A DNA stretch of 64,000 bases from JAJUFS01 sp964599565 (GTDB lineage: Bacteria; Pseudomonadota; Gammaproteobacteria; Natronospirales; JAJUFS01), in the NCBI GenBank assembly GCA_964599565.1, contig CAZRFE010000002.1:1-64000 (forward strand), given 5' to 3'. The position numbers and the translations under genes are program-made. Below, piece after piece: positions 54,581-64,000 of this stretch. The notes below the pieces were generated by a model that worked only from the letters and a program-made list of their open reading frames with translations, searched no databases and was not told the DNA's origin. Position 1 is the stretch's first letter. Every line of letters starts with the position of its first letter.

Positions 54581-55348
54581 ATGTGCCTGCTTGCCTTCTC
54601 CTGGAACGACCATCCCCGCTACGCGCTGATCTTCGCGGGCAACCGCGATGAGTTCCATGCGCGTCCGACCGCGGCGGCCGGCTGGTGGCCGGATTCGCCG
54701 AACGTCTTCGGCGGCCGCGATCTCGAAGCCGGCGGCACGTGGCTCGGACTGCGCCGCGATGCGCGCTTCGCGGTGGTGACGAATTTCCGCGAACCGGATC
54801 GCCGTCCTGCAGGCAAGCGCACGCGCGGCGAACTGGCAACACGCTTCCTCGCCGGCACGATGACATCCCTCGAATACCTTGAACGATTGCACGCGCACGC
54901 GGACGACTACGCGGGTTTCAATCTCGTCTTCGGCGACATCAACGACCAGCTCTACTATTTTTCCAATCGCGCCGACGATGCCCTGCCGCTGCCGGGCGGC
55001 GTGCACGCGCTTTCCAACCACCTGCTGAACACGCCGTGGCCGAAAGTGCGCAAGCTTGAGGAACGCTTCGAGAAGGAAGCCGCGCGCGACGAACCGCGCG
55101 TGGATGCGCTGCTGGATTTTCTCGACGACCGCGAACCGGCGGACGACGATGACCTGCCGTCCACCGGGCTTGCGCGCGACTGGGAACGCCGGCTGTCCGC
55201 GGCGAAGGTGACCGGCGCCGAGTACGGCACGCGTTCAAGTACGGTGATTCTTGTAGACCGGAACGGCGAATGCGTCTTCCACGAGCGCCGTTTTGACGTA
55301 AGCGGCGAAAACGGCGGCGATGCGCATGTGAATTTCGGACCGGCCTGA
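54581..55348 (+). CDS. NRDE-family (TANGO2-like) protein
   Basis: 255 aa starting MCLLAFSWNDHPRYALIFAG with the family motif NRDEFHARPT. An N-terminal nucleophile-type Cys2 is typical of the family; the function is not settled (heme or lipid handling proposed for TANGO2). AGGAG lies 7 nt upstream. Confidence 0.9.
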   Translation: MCLLAFSWNDHPRYALIFAGNRDEFHARPTAAAGWWPDSPNVFGGRDLEAGGTWLGLRRDARFAVVTNFREPDRRPAGKRTRGELATRFLAGTMTSLEYLERLHAHADDYAGFNLVFGDINDQLYYFSNRADDALPLPGGVHALSNHLLNTPWPKVRKLEERFEKEAARDEPRVDALLDFLDDREPADDDDLPSTGLARDWERRLSAAKVTGAEYGTRSSTVILVDRNGECVFHERRFDVSGENGGDAHVNFGPA

Positions 55349-55368
55349 CGTTCCGGTAACATGCGGGC

Positions 55369-57282
55369 ATGCCCGCAGACATCCGCACGCCGCTGCCTTT
55401 CGGCAGCTGGCCTTCGCCCATCACCGCCGCACTCGTTGCCGGCAAATCCCTACGCCTTGGCCAGCCGCAACTTCATCGCGGCGCCGTGTACTGGACGGAA
55501 ACGCGGCCCGATGAAAAAGGCCGCACCGTTCTCGTGCGCTTCACGCCGGACAGCGAATGCACGGACATCGTGCCCGCGCCCTTCAGCGTGCAGAGCCGCG
55601 TGCATGAATACGGCGGCGGCGCGTTCGCGGTGCATGACGATTTCACCTGGTTCGTGAACCGGCAGGATCAATGCATTCACGTGATCCACGATGGCGTTGC
55701 ATGCCGCCTCACTGAATCCTCCACGCGCTGCTTCGCGGATCTCCAGTACGACGCACACCGTCACCGCTTGCTCGCAGTCTGCGAGGACCATGACGCCGCG
55801 CTGCCGGAAGCGCGCACCACGCTGGTTGCAATCTCGTGCACGGACGGCGCCGTCACGACGCTGCGCGAAGGTTGCGATTTCTACAGTTCGCCGCGGCTGT
55901 CGCCCGGCGGTGGAAAGCTTGCGTGGCTGGAATGGAACCATCCCGACATGCCCTGGGATGCAACGCGGCTTCTGATTGCGAACCTCGATGACGACGGCGC
56001 ACCGGTGAACGCACGCTGCATCGCCGGCGGCGCCGGCGAATCCGTCGTGCAGCCGTTGTGGCGCAACGACGAGGAAATCCTGTTTGCATCGGATCGCAGC
56101 GACTGGTGGAACCTTTACGCATGGCGCAACGGCACCGCGCGCGCGCTGCATGCAGCGGACGCGGAGTTCGCGTTGCCGCACTGGGTGTTCGGCATGCGCA
56201 GCTACGGCCTGCGCAACCAGGACACCATCGTGTGCGCATGCACGCGAAACGGCACGTGGCATGTTGCGGAGCTCGACATCGACAGCGGCGATGTCCGCGA
56301 ACTCGACCTGCCTTACACGCAGGTCGAACACCTGCATGCCGCGGACGGCAGCGTCGTGCTGCATGCCGCGTCCGCGGAACGTCCAGCCTGCATTGCATTG
56401 CTTGATGGCGACGGCGTGCGCGAGTTGCGCCGGGCCGCGGACGTCACGTTCGACGCCGGGTTTCTCGCAGCGCCCGAAGCGGTGAGTTTCGCAACCGGCG
56501 ATGACGACATCGCGCACGGCCTTTACTACGCGCCCGCGCATCCACACGTTCGCGGCACGGACGGCGATGCGCCGCCCCTGCTCGTGAAGGTGCACGGCGG
56601 ACCGACATCCGCAACGTCTTCCGCGCTCGATCTCAAGATCCGCTACTGGACATCGCGCGGCTTTGCGGTACTCGATGTGAACTATCGGGGCAGCACGGGC
56701 TACGGGCGCCGCTACCGCGAAAAACTCCACGGCGAGTGGGGCGTTGCGGACGTCGCGGACTGCATCAACGGCGCACGCGCGCTCGCCGCGCGCGGACTCG
56801 CCGATCCTGACCGCCTGCTCATCAGCGGTTCGAGCGCGGGCGGCTACACCGTGCTCGCCGCGCTGACCTTTCATGATGTGTTCGCCGCCGGCGCAAGCTA
56901 TTACGGCATCGGCGATCTCGCGAGCGCGATGCGCGACACGGAGAAATTCGAATCCCGTTACGGCGACCGCCTGATCGGCCCGCTGCCGGAAGCGGAAGCC
57001 ACATGGCGCGCGCGTTCGCCGCTCCTTCACGCCGAACGGCTCACGCGGCCGGTGATCTTCTTCCAGGGGCTGGATGATCGCGTCGTGCCGCCCGACCAGT
57101 CGGAACGCATGTTCGAAGCCGCGCGCGCAAACGGCGCGGTCACTGCGTACCTGCCGTTTCCCGGCGAAGGCCACGGCTTTCGCCAGGCGCAGACCATCGA
57201 AGCGGCGCTTGACGCCGAGTACGCGTTCTACCGCGGCGTGCTCGGCCTTTCCCCGGCGCCTGCAGAAGTCGACACGCGCTGA
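55369..57282 (+). CDS. S9-family prolyl oligopeptidase-type peptidase
   Basis: 637 aa: a beta-propeller domain to about residue 370, then an alpha/beta hydrolase domain. Nucleophile in GSSAGGYTVLAALTF, Asp in GLDDRVVPPDQ, His in GEGHGFRQA. No signal peptide, so probably cytosolic. A 16-bp palindrome TGCGGGCATGCCCGCA (55362-55377) covers the start codon. Confidence 0.93.
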   Translation: MPADIRTPLPFGSWPSPITAALVAGKSLRLGQPQLHRGAVYWTETRPDEKGRTVLVRFTPDSECTDIVPAPFSVQSRVHEYGGGAFAVHDDFTWFVNRQDQCIHVIHDGVACRLTESSTRCFADLQYDAHRHRLLAVCEDHDAALPEARTTLVAISCTDGAVTTLREGCDFYSSPRLSPGGGKLAWLEWNHPDMPWDATRLLIANLDDDGAPVNARCIAGGAGESVVQPLWRNDEEILFASDRSDWWNLYAWRNGTARALHAADAEFALPHWVFGMRSYGLRNQDTIVCACTRNGTWHVAELDIDSGDVRELDLPYTQVEHLHAADGSVVLHAASAERPACIALLDGDGVRELRRAADVTFDAGFLAAPEAVSFATGDDDIAHGLYYAPAHPHVRGTDGDAPPLLVKVHGGPTSATSSALDLKIRYWTSRGFAVLDVNYRGSTGYGRRYREKLHGEWGVADVADCINGARALAARGLADPDRLLISGSSAGGYTVLAALTFHDVFAAGASYYGIGDLASAMRDTEKFESRYGDRLIGPLPEAEATWRARSPLLHAERLTRPVIFFQGLDDRVVPPDQSERMFEAARANGAVTAYLPFPGEGHGFRQAQTIEAALDAEYAFYRGVLGLSPAPAEVDTR

Positions 57283-57283
57283 C

Positions 57284-59014
57284 ATGCGCTGCGCACTCGC
57301 CATGCTGTTGCTGTTGAGTGCCGGCATGACGCATGCGGCCGTCGTCGTCGACGTCGAAGGTGTCGGCGGTGCGCAGCGCGACAACGTGCTCGCGTTTCTC
57401 GGCATCCAGCAATACCGCGACCGGGACGATCTCGGCGAAGCGATGATCCGCCGCCTGCACAGCCGCGCGCCTTCGGAAATCCAGCGCGCGCTCGTTCCCT
57501 ACGGCTACTACCATGCGAAGGTCGACGCGAACCTCGAGTACCGCGGCGATACGTGGCGCGCAAGCTACGTCATCGACCGCGGCGCACCGGTGCGCATCCG
57601 CACCATCGACGTGCATGTCAGCGGCGACGAGGAAGCGCGCCGCACGTTCCGCGACATCATCGCGGACCCGCCGCTTGCAGAAGGCGACGTGCTGCTGCAT
57701 GCGGACTACGAGAACCTCAAGGCCACGCTGCTCAACCGCGCAACCCAGCGCGGCTATCTCGATGCGGCCTTCAGCGTGCAGCAGCTCGCGGTGAACACCG
57801 ACACGCTGAGCGCCGCGATAGAACTCGAACTTGTGCCCGGCCCGCGCTATTACTTCGGCGAGCTGCACATCGAGCAGGACATACTCGATGACGATCTCGT
57901 GCGCCGTTATGCGAGCTTCTCGCCCGGCGATCCGCTGGATTTCGAGAAGCTGCTGGATCTCCAGTACGCGCTCACCGACAGCGAATACTTCGCCGTCGTT
58001 CACGTGGAAGCGCTGCGCGCGGAAGCCGACGAACGCCGCCGCGTTCCCGTCGCCGTGCGCGCAGAAGCAAACGAGCGCAGCCGCTACACGTTCGGTCTCG
58101 GCTACGGCACGGATACCGGGCCGCGCATCAGTCTCGGCTTCCAGCGCCGTTACGTGAACACGCGCGGGCATCGCTTCGGGATTCAGACGCAGTTCTCGGA
58201 AGTGGAGAACACCTTCTTCGCGCGTTACACGATTCCGCTCGCGGAACCGGCGACCGAATCCTTCCAGTTTTTCACCGGCACGACGCGGCGCGAGCGCGCG
58301 GACACGGAATCCGACCGTATCGTGTTCGGCGCGAGCCGCGTGCGCACGCTCGGCGACTGGGAACAGACGCTTTACCTGCGCGCCGAACGCGAGGACAGCA
58401 TTCTCCCCGACGAGACGTTCCGCACTGAAAGCGTGATACCCGGTGCGACGTGGATGAAGATTTCCGCGGACGATCACTTCTACACGCGCGACGGCTACAA
58501 GCTGTATGCGGACCTGCACGGCTCCGCGCCCGCGCTCGGCTCGCGCACCGAGTACGCGCAGCTGCACCTGCTCGCAAAACGCATCTTTCCGTTCGGCGAG
58601 CGCTGGCGGCTGCTGCTGCGCGCCGAAGCCGCAACGACCGTGCTCGGCGACACCAGCCGCCTGCCGGTATCGCAGCGCTTCTTCGCCGGCGGCGATCAAT
58701 CGGTACGCGGCTTCGATTACAACAGCCTCGCGCCCGCCGATGCCGATGGCAACATCGTCGGCGGCCAGTACCTTGCAACCGGCAGCGCGGAGATCGAATA
58801 CCGCTTCGCGGAAAGCTGGGCGGTTGCAGCCTTTGTCGACACGGGCAACGCCATGGACGACCTCGACGAGAAGCTCGAACGCGCCTACGGCGTCGGGCTT
58901 CGCTGGCTGTCGCCGGTCGGCGTCGTGCGTCTCGACCTGGCGCGGCCGGTCACCACCGACACGCTGCCCGCAAACGATATCGAGATTCACATCAGCGTGG
59001 GGCCGGACCTGTGA
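57284..59014 (+). CDS. tamA: Translocation and assembly module outer-membrane protein TamA
   Basis: 576 aa Omp85-family barrel with signal peptide (MRCALAMLLLLSAGMTHAA). Three POTRA domains (about 20-270) precede the barrel, which contains the family loop motif QSVRGFDYN (QxRGF) and ends SVGPDL. It works with TamB in outer-membrane protein and lipid assembly. ATG at 57284, 1 bp after the peptidase gene; the longer frame is antisense noise. Confidence 0.94.
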   Translation: MRCALAMLLLLSAGMTHAAVVVDVEGVGGAQRDNVLAFLGIQQYRDRDDLGEAMIRRLHSRAPSEIQRALVPYGYYHAKVDANLEYRGDTWRASYVIDRGAPVRIRTIDVHVSGDEEARRTFRDIIADPPLAEGDVLLHADYENLKATLLNRATQRGYLDAAFSVQQLAVNTDTLSAAIELELVPGPRYYFGELHIEQDILDDDLVRRYASFSPGDPLDFEKLLDLQYALTDSEYFAVVHVEALRAEADERRRVPVAVRAEANERSRYTFGLGYGTDTGPRISLGFQRRYVNTRGHRFGIQTQFSEVENTFFARYTIPLAEPATESFQFFTGTTRRERADTESDRIVFGASRVRTLGDWEQTLYLRAEREDSILPDETFRTESVIPGATWMKISADDHFYTRDGYKLYADLHGSAPALGSRTEYAQLHLLAKRIFPFGERWRLLLRAEAATTVLGDTSRLPVSQRFFAGGDQSVRGFDYNSLAPADADGNIVGGQYLATGSAEIEYRFAESWAVAAFVDTGNAMDDLDEKLERAYGVGLRWLSPVGVVRLDLARPVTTDTLPANDIEIHISVGPDL

Positions 59015-62000
59015 ACGTGCGCATGCGGCTTCCACGCTGGGCAAGGCGATCGCTCGCCGCGCTGCTCGCGCTCGTGCTGCTCGTCGCGGCGATTCTCGTC
59101 GCGGCGTTCCACAGCGAAACGGCGTTTCGTTTCGCGCTGGACAGCGCACGTCCCTTCATTCCCGGCGAGATCGGGTATGCCGGCGTGCGCGGCACGCTGG
59201 CCGGGCCCGTGCATGTCGACGGTCTCGATTACCGCGTGGCGGGCACGCACATCGAAGCGCGCATGCTCGCGTTCGATCTCTCGCCGTGGTCGCTGTTTCG
59301 CGCGCGCATCCGCATCGACCGCCTCGATGCGGAGGGATTGACCGTCACGCTCGCGGATGGCGATGCGCGCACCGACGATGCACCCGCGCGCCCGCGCGAC
59401 ATTCTTTCCGCGCTCGCGCTTCCCGTGCACATCCAGGCGCACGACATCAACGCAACCGATGCGCGCGTGCTCGGCGCCGACGGCAGGACGATCGTGGAAC
59501 TCGATCATCTCCGGGCCGCGCTCGACTGGAACGATCAGCGCGCCGCGCTCACCGCGCTGGATGCATCGGGCCCGCAGTTCGACGTGAAAGGCGATCTCGT
59601 GCTTGCCCTGCAGGCGCCGAACGCCACGCGGCTTTCATTGCGCGGACACTGGAAAGGCGCGTCGTTTCCGCTGCGCGCAACCATGCGCGGCGACGGCGAC
59701 GCGAACGACATGGCGCTTGCCGTCGAACTCGAGGAACCGGCGCGCGCATCGCTCGACGCAAGGCTGCACGACCTGCTCGATGCGCCGTCATGGCAAGGCA
59801 CGCTCCACGTCGCAGCGCTTGAACCCGCGGCATTCGCCGCCACGCTTCCCGCAACGACGCTGCGCGGTGAATTCCGTTTCGCGGGCGACTGGAGCGATAC
59901 GCGCATCGAGGGGCGCGCCAGCGGCGACTGGCCGCCGGCGAACGGCATCGATGCGACAATCGACGCCGTGGTGAACGAGAAGCGCGTGCGCGTCGATGCA
60001 TTGCACGGCCGCGTTGCCGCGTTCGATGCAACCTTCGATGCAAAGGGCGACATCGACTACGCCGATGCGCTCGCCTACCGTGCCGAGGGCACGATCGCGC
60101 GCTTCACCTGGCCTGGCCTTGAACCGTTCGCGCTTCGCGATGCGCGCTTCGATGGCCGCGGTGACGCGACGCGGCTGGATCTTTCACTCACCGCCCGTGC
60201 GGGCGCGAACGCCGCGGGACGCATCGCGTTCGACGGCGGGATTGCATTCGCGGACCTGCGGGCGAACGCGGACATCAATGCAAGCGACCTGCGTTTCGCG
60301 TTCGACGGCACGACGCTGGAAGCCGCCACGGTCTCTGCGACCGTCTCCGGCACACCGGACGATTACACCGCAACGCTCGCAACACATCTTGGCGTCAACG
60401 AACTCCCGGCCGCGGACCTGACACTGCGCGCGCGCGGCAACCGCGCGCGCATCGATACAACCATCGATGCACTTGAATGGCTCGATGGCACGGCGAACGG
60501 GCGCGTGCTGATCGCGTGGCGCGACGGCATCGAGATCGATGCCGATGTGCACGGCAAGGCGTTCGCGCTGGCGCACATCGATCCGCGCGTCGATGGCCAC
60601 ATCGGCGGACGTGTCAGCATGCATGCGGCACTCGCCGGCGATCAGCCGGATATCAGCGTGGACCTGCAGGCGCTGTCGGGCGAGGTCGCGGGCACCGCGC
60701 TCCAGGGCAGCGGCGCGCTGCGCCTTGCAGGCGGACGGCTGACGACACGCGGCGTGAACATTAGCGCGGGCGATGCGCGGCTCGAGCTGGAAGACAGCGC
60801 GAAGGGTTTCGACTTTCACATCGACGTGCCCGCATTTTCGGACGTGCACGCCGCACTCGACGGGCGCGTGACGGCGCAGGGACATTTCGAAGGCAGTCTC
60901 GATGCACCGACCGTGCAGCTTTCGCTCGACGCGCACGATCTCGCATGGCGCGACATGCGCGCCGCAGCGCTTCGCATCGATGCAGACATCCATGACGGTG
61001 GCATCGCGGCATCGACGTTGCGCATCGACGCCGGTGCGCTCGAATCGTCGTGGGTGAAGGCGAATGCGCTCGCACTCGAACTTCGCGGCGATCGCGCAGC
61101 GCATCGCGTTGCCTTGAACATCGAGGGCGGCGGAAACGATGGCGCGGGTGCGCTCGAGTTCGCGGCGAACGGTGCGTGGCGCGATTCGCAATGGCGCGGG
61201 CGCATCGACGCCTTGCACGTCATGCATCCCGCAACCGGTGCGTGGCAGCTCGATGCGCCTTCCCGCGAGGAGATCGTCATCGGCGGGAACATCGCGAGCG
61301 CGCCGGAGCATTGCCTGCAGGGTCCCTCGGGGCGCGCGTGCATCGGTCCTGTGCACCGGTCGCCCGATGCGTTTCGCATGAACGCGAACCTGCAGCAGCT
61401 TCCGGTCGGCATCGTCGCAGGCCTGCTGCCGGCGGGTCTCGATTACGGCGGCGCGGTGAGCGGCGAGATGCACATCGCATCCACGCCGGCGGGCTTCGAC
61501 GGCAGCGGCGAATTCCGTCTCGGTGCGGGCGCGGTGCGCCAGGCGGGCGATGACGCGGAAACCCTGCTCGGCTGGGAATCCGGCCATGCGCGCGTGAACT
61601 TCGACGGAAAGCTCGCGCGCGGCGAACTCGCCATCGAGCTGCTGCAAGGCGATCGCATCACCGGCAGCGGCACGCTTGAGCGCATCACGAACGGCAAGGA
61701 CAGCGACACGCGAATCGATGCGCGCCTTGATGCATCGATCGGAAACCTCGGCATCATTCCGGCACTCGTCCCGGAACTGAGCGATCTGCGCGGTCACGTG
61801 GACGCCGGCCTTCGCGTCGACGGCCCGCTGCGCGAACCGCGCATCCGCGGCGAGGCATCGCTGCGCGATGGCAGCGCGCGCGTGCTCGCGCTCGGTACGG
61901 AATGGCGCGAGATGGAATTCACGCTTCACGCGGAAGGCCGTGAAATTTCCCTGGAAGGACACGCCGCGTCCGGCGACGGCCACATCGATGTTCGCCTCGA

Positions 62001-62961
62001 GGCGCGCGATGCCGGCACGCGTCTCACCGGCAAGGCCGCGCTGACGGGCGAGAACTTCAAGGCCATCAGCACGCCGGAAGCGGATGTCGACATATCCCCG
62101 AATCTCAATCTCGCGCTGGACGGCAACGATCTTTTCATCGACGGCAGCGTGTTCGTGCCGTATGCGCGCATCACGCCGCGCGACCTTTCCACCGCCGCGC
62201 AGGCAAGCCCGGACCAGGTGATCGTGAACGCAGAGGATGCGGCGAACGACGACCTGCGCGTGCACGCGGCGGTGACGACACAGCTCGGCGACGATGTGCG
62301 CGTGGATGCGTTCGGACTCGCCGCGCGGCTCGAAGGACGCCTGACGGTTGCAAAGCTTCCCGGGAATCCCGCCACCGGCAACGGACGGCTCATCGTCGCC
62401 GAGGGACAGTACGAGGCGTACGGCCAGGACCTCACGCTTGCGAAAGGCGAACTCATCTATACCGGCCAGCCCCTGTCGAATCCCGGCCTCGATGTGCGCG
62501 CGGAACGCAAACCGCAAGCAGACATCATGGTCGGCGTCGCCGTGCGCGGGCCGCTGTCGCAACCCGCCACAAGCGTCTACTCCGATCCCGCGATGCCGCA
62601 GACGCAGGCACTCGCCTACCTGCTGTTCGGCCGCTCGATAGAACAGGCGACGGGCGAGGAAGAAGGACAGATCAGCGAAGCGGCGATCGCGCTCGGTCTT
62701 GGCGGGCAGAAACTGCTTGGCAACGTCGGACGCAAGCTCGGCGTCGAGGAGTTCCGCGTCGAGGAAGTCAGCGACCGCGAACGCGCGGCGCTCGTGCTCG
62801 GCAAATACCTTTCGCCGGATCTTTACGTCAGTTACGGCATCGGCCTCTTTGATGCGGTGAACACCGCGCGCATCCGTTACCGCATTTCAAGCAAGTGGAC
62901 GCTGGAGGCGACATCGGGACTGAAGAGCAGCGCGGATTTCATCTACACCATAGAAAGATAG
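59011..62961 (+). CDS. tamB: TamB inner-membrane-anchored AsmA-like protein
   Basis: 1,316 aa. Start taken as GTG 59011, overlapping the tamA stop; ATG 59023 is an alternative. An N-terminal membrane helix (about 12-34) is followed by a long repetitive beta structure that spans the periplasm, ending in the DUF490 domain (GLGGQKLLGNVGRKLGVEEF, RYRISSKWTLEATSGLKSSA). It likely forms a lipid-transfer groove. The size matches the family. Confidence 0.94.
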   Translation: MNVRMRLPRWARRSLAALLALVLLVAAILVAAFHSETAFRFALDSARPFIPGEIGYAGVRGTLAGPVHVDGLDYRVAGTHIEARMLAFDLSPWSLFRARIRIDRLDAEGLTVTLADGDARTDDAPARPRDILSALALPVHIQAHDINATDARVLGADGRTIVELDHLRAALDWNDQRAALTALDASGPQFDVKGDLVLALQAPNATRLSLRGHWKGASFPLRATMRGDGDANDMALAVELEEPARASLDARLHDLLDAPSWQGTLHVAALEPAAFAATLPATTLRGEFRFAGDWSDTRIEGRASGDWPPANGIDATIDAVVNEKRVRVDALHGRVAAFDATFDAKGDIDYADALAYRAEGTIARFTWPGLEPFALRDARFDGRGDATRLDLSLTARAGANAAGRIAFDGGIAFADLRANADINASDLRFAFDGTTLEAATVSATVSGTPDDYTATLATHLGVNELPAADLTLRARGNRARIDTTIDALEWLDGTANGRVLIAWRDGIEIDADVHGKAFALAHIDPRVDGHIGGRVSMHAALAGDQPDISVDLQALSGEVAGTALQGSGALRLAGGRLTTRGVNISAGDARLELEDSAKGFDFHIDVPAFSDVHAALDGRVTAQGHFEGSLDAPTVQLSLDAHDLAWRDMRAAALRIDADIHDGGIAASTLRIDAGALESSWVKANALALELRGDRAAHRVALNIEGGGNDGAGALEFAANGAWRDSQWRGRIDALHVMHPATGAWQLDAPSREEIVIGGNIASAPEHCLQGPSGRACIGPVHRSPDAFRMNANLQQLPVGIVAGLLPAGLDYGGAVSGEMHIASTPAGFDGSGEFRLGAGAVRQAGDDAETLLGWESGHARVNFDGKLARGELAIELLQGDRITGSGTLERITNGKDSDTRIDARLDASIGNLGIIPALVPELSDLRGHVDAGLRVDGPLREPRIRGEASLRDGSARVLALGTEWREMEFTLHAEGREISLEGHAASGDGHIDVRLEARDAGTRLTGKAALTGENFKAISTPEADVDISPNLNLALDGNDLFIDGSVFVPYARITPRDLSTAAQASPDQVIVNAEDAANDDLRVHAAVTTQLGDDVRVDAFGLAARLEGRLTVAKLPGNPATGNGRLIVAEGQYEAYGQDLTLAKGELIYTGQPLSNPGLDVRAERKPQADIMVGVAVRGPLSQPATSVYSDPAMPQTQALAYLLFGRSIEQATGEEEGQISEAAIALGLGGQKLLGNVGRKLGVEEFRVEEVSDRERAALVLGKYLSPDLYVSYGIGLFDAVNTARIRYRISSKWTLEATSGLKSSADFIYTIER

Positions 62962-62969
62962 CGACGCGG

Positions 62970-63638
62970 TCAGGGACTGAACGCCTTCACGAGGAAATTC
63001 CTCACCGCCACCACCTCCTCCGCGCACACCGAATGCGGCATGTCGTATTCATGCCACTGCGGTGCATAGCCTTCCGCTTCCAGGTAATCGCGCGTCTCGA
63101 TGCCAAGTGCGAGCGGCACGACGGGATCCTGTCGGCCGTGCGCAAGAAACAGCGGGATGTCGCGGTTTCCTGGATTGAAATGCATGCCGGTCGCTTCGGG
63201 CGACATCAGGAACGTGGACAGCCCGAGCACGCAGGCCAGCCGGTGCGAGCCTGCAAGCGCGGCGGCAAGCGCGAGCGCACCGCCCTGGGAGAAGCCCGCA
63301 AGCGCGATGCGCTCCGCGGGCACGCCGCGTTCGCCTTCGCGCGCGATCAGCGCATCGATCGCCGCCATCGCCTTGAACAGCCCTTCGCGATCCAGCGGTC
63401 CCTTGCGTTCAAGGCTGGTGATGTCGAACCACGCGCGCATGCGGTAGCCGCCATTCAGCGTCACGGGCCGCACCGGGGCGTGCGGGAAGATGAAACGCAC
63501 CGCGAGTTCCGCGGGCAGCGCAAGCTCGGGGATCAAGGGCTCGAAGTCATGGCCGTCCGCGCCGAGCCCGTGCAGCCAGATGATGGTGTGTTCCGCGGCT
63601 GCGGGTCCGTGTTCGACAGTCTGCAGTTCCCGTGACAT
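62970..63638 (-). CDS. Carboxylesterase/phospholipase (acyl-protein thioesterase-like)
   Basis: 222 aa alpha/beta hydrolase. The start at 63638 has GGAGGG about 4 nt upstream. HGLGADGHDFEPL, nucleophile GFSQGGALAL, Asp in HGRQDPVVPL and His in MPHSVCAEE form a complete triad. Convergent with tamB (8 bp apart). Confidence 0.93.
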   Translation of the reverse strand: MSRELQTVEHGPAAAEHTIIWLHGLGADGHDFEPLIPELALPAELAVRFIFPHAPVRPVTLNGGYRMRAWFDITSLERKGPLDREGLFKAMAAIDALIAREGERGVPAERIALAGFSQGGALALAAALAGSHRLACVLGLSTFLMSPEATGMHFNPGNRDIPLFLAHGRQDPVVPLALGIETRDYLEAEGYAPQWHEYDMPHSVCAEEVVAVRNFLVKAFSP

Positions 63639-63735
63639 AAGCCCTCCGTCCTGCGGCGTTCCGGCAGCGAATTGCCGCTGCCCGCCACCACAGCCGTATG
63701 GTAACTTGACGCCCTTTCTAATCGGAGAAAAAACC

Positions 63736-64000
63736 ATGCTCGAGCAGCTCGCGAATCCGGAGATCTGGGTGGCGCTGGTCACACTGTCGCTGCTCGAGAT
63801 CGTGCTTGGCATCGACAACATCATTTTCATTTCCATCATCAGCGGCAAGCTGCCGCAGGAGCAGCAGGCGCGTGCGCGCCAGCTCGGCCTGATGGGCGCG
63901 GTCGTCACGCGTCTCGCGCTGCTCGCCTCCGTGTTCTGGCTCGCGAAGCTCACCAATCCGCTGTTCAGCGTGTTCGGTCATGAAATTTCCGTGCGCGATC
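63736..64000 (+). CDS. TerC-family integral membrane protein, 3' end cut by window edge
   Basis: The first 88 codons are present, starting MLEQLANPEIWVALVTLSLL then EIVLGIDNIIFISIISGKLP, the TerC signature with acidic residues in the first helices. GGAG lies 8 nt upstream. Family members include metal-ion exporters (MeeF-like) and tellurite-resistance proteins; the subclass cannot be told from this fragment. Confidence 0.9.
   Translation, partial: MLEQLANPEIWVALVTLSLLEIVLGIDNIIFISIISGKLPQEQQARARQLGLMGAVVTRLALLASVFWLAKLTNPLFSVFGHEISVRD

Noticed and set aside
55450..59149. Two long minus-strand frames (651 and 669 codons) across the S9 peptidase and tamA genes
   Set aside because: Both lie antisense to genes with intact catalytic or barrel motifs.
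60184..62562. 792-codon minus-strand frame within tamB
   Set aside because: Antisense of TamB, no domain, Arg/Ala/His-rich.

Overview
The window is 64 kb of GC-rich bacterial chromosome with tightly packed genes, short intergenic gaps and many 4-bp start/stop overlaps. Gene content (PA0069-type radical SAM protein, DUF2333, DUF3187, Trk potassium system, TamA/TamB, TatABC beside his genes, M2-family peptidase, Dtd, NudC) points to a Gammaproteobacterium, probably of the Xanthomonadales/Chromatiales type. No rRNA, tRNA, CRISPR array, insertion sequence or intact prophage is visible. This placement is an inference from gene content, not a marker-gene result.

Layout. 1-4.8 kb: an RND multidrug pump (inner-membrane protein cut by the window edge, plus adaptor) divergent from its TetR/AcrR repressor, with an AcrR-type operator lying on the pump promoter. 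4.8-11 kb: an Atm1-type ABC exporter, a 46-residue Gln/Arg-rich small protein, a Crp/Fnr regulator, and a DUF3187-MarR-MFS operon. 11-16.8 kb: a DnaQ/GIY-YIG fusion nuclease, a divergent repressor/excisionase-like pair resembling the control region of a filamentous phage, then radical SAM - glutamine amidotransferase - endonuclease V, then DUF2333. 16.8-20.5 kb: an AhpD-like protein without its cysteines, a membrane PAS-GGDEF-EAL protein and a hotdog-fold protein. 20.5-29.3 kb: a peptide-use block (OPT transporter, M2 peptidyl-dipeptidase lipoprotein, POT transporter, M16 protease).

29.3-35.8 kb holds the most unusual locus: hisH-hisA-hisF-tatA-tatB-tatC in one operon. The HisH-like protein has lost its nucleophilic Cys and its His, and the HisA-like protein has lost both catalytic Asp residues, while HisF keeps its two catalytic Asp. 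Reading frames and interface motifs are intact, so these look like maintained pseudoenzymes rather than decaying genes. Upstream of the neighbouring dtd-pip pair lies a roughly 190-nt non-coding stretch with four hairpins, six GGA motifs and a Rho-independent terminator, a candidate CsrA-type small RNA.

35.8-44.7 kb: a DUF3667 membrane protein, a TakP-like TRAP transporter split into convergent parts, a LOG-family protein, and a trkA-trkH-trkH operon with two TrkH paralogues. 44.9-48.9 kb: uvrD, two small membrane-associated proteins, and an RRM RNA-binding protein with a structured leader. 49-63 kb: a long co-directional run from a TauE transporter through small metabolic and repair genes (GNAT, OsmC, NudC, EamA, beta-propeller, hydrolase, NRDE, S9 peptidase) to tamA-tamB. 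An esterase and the start of a TerC-family gene close the window.

Themes: several secreted or lipoprotein peptidases sit with peptide importers (M2, M16, S9, Pip, OPT, POT), suggesting a protein- and peptide-degrading lifestyle, and there is a strong set of envelope functions (RND, ABC, Tat, Tam, TRAP, Trk).
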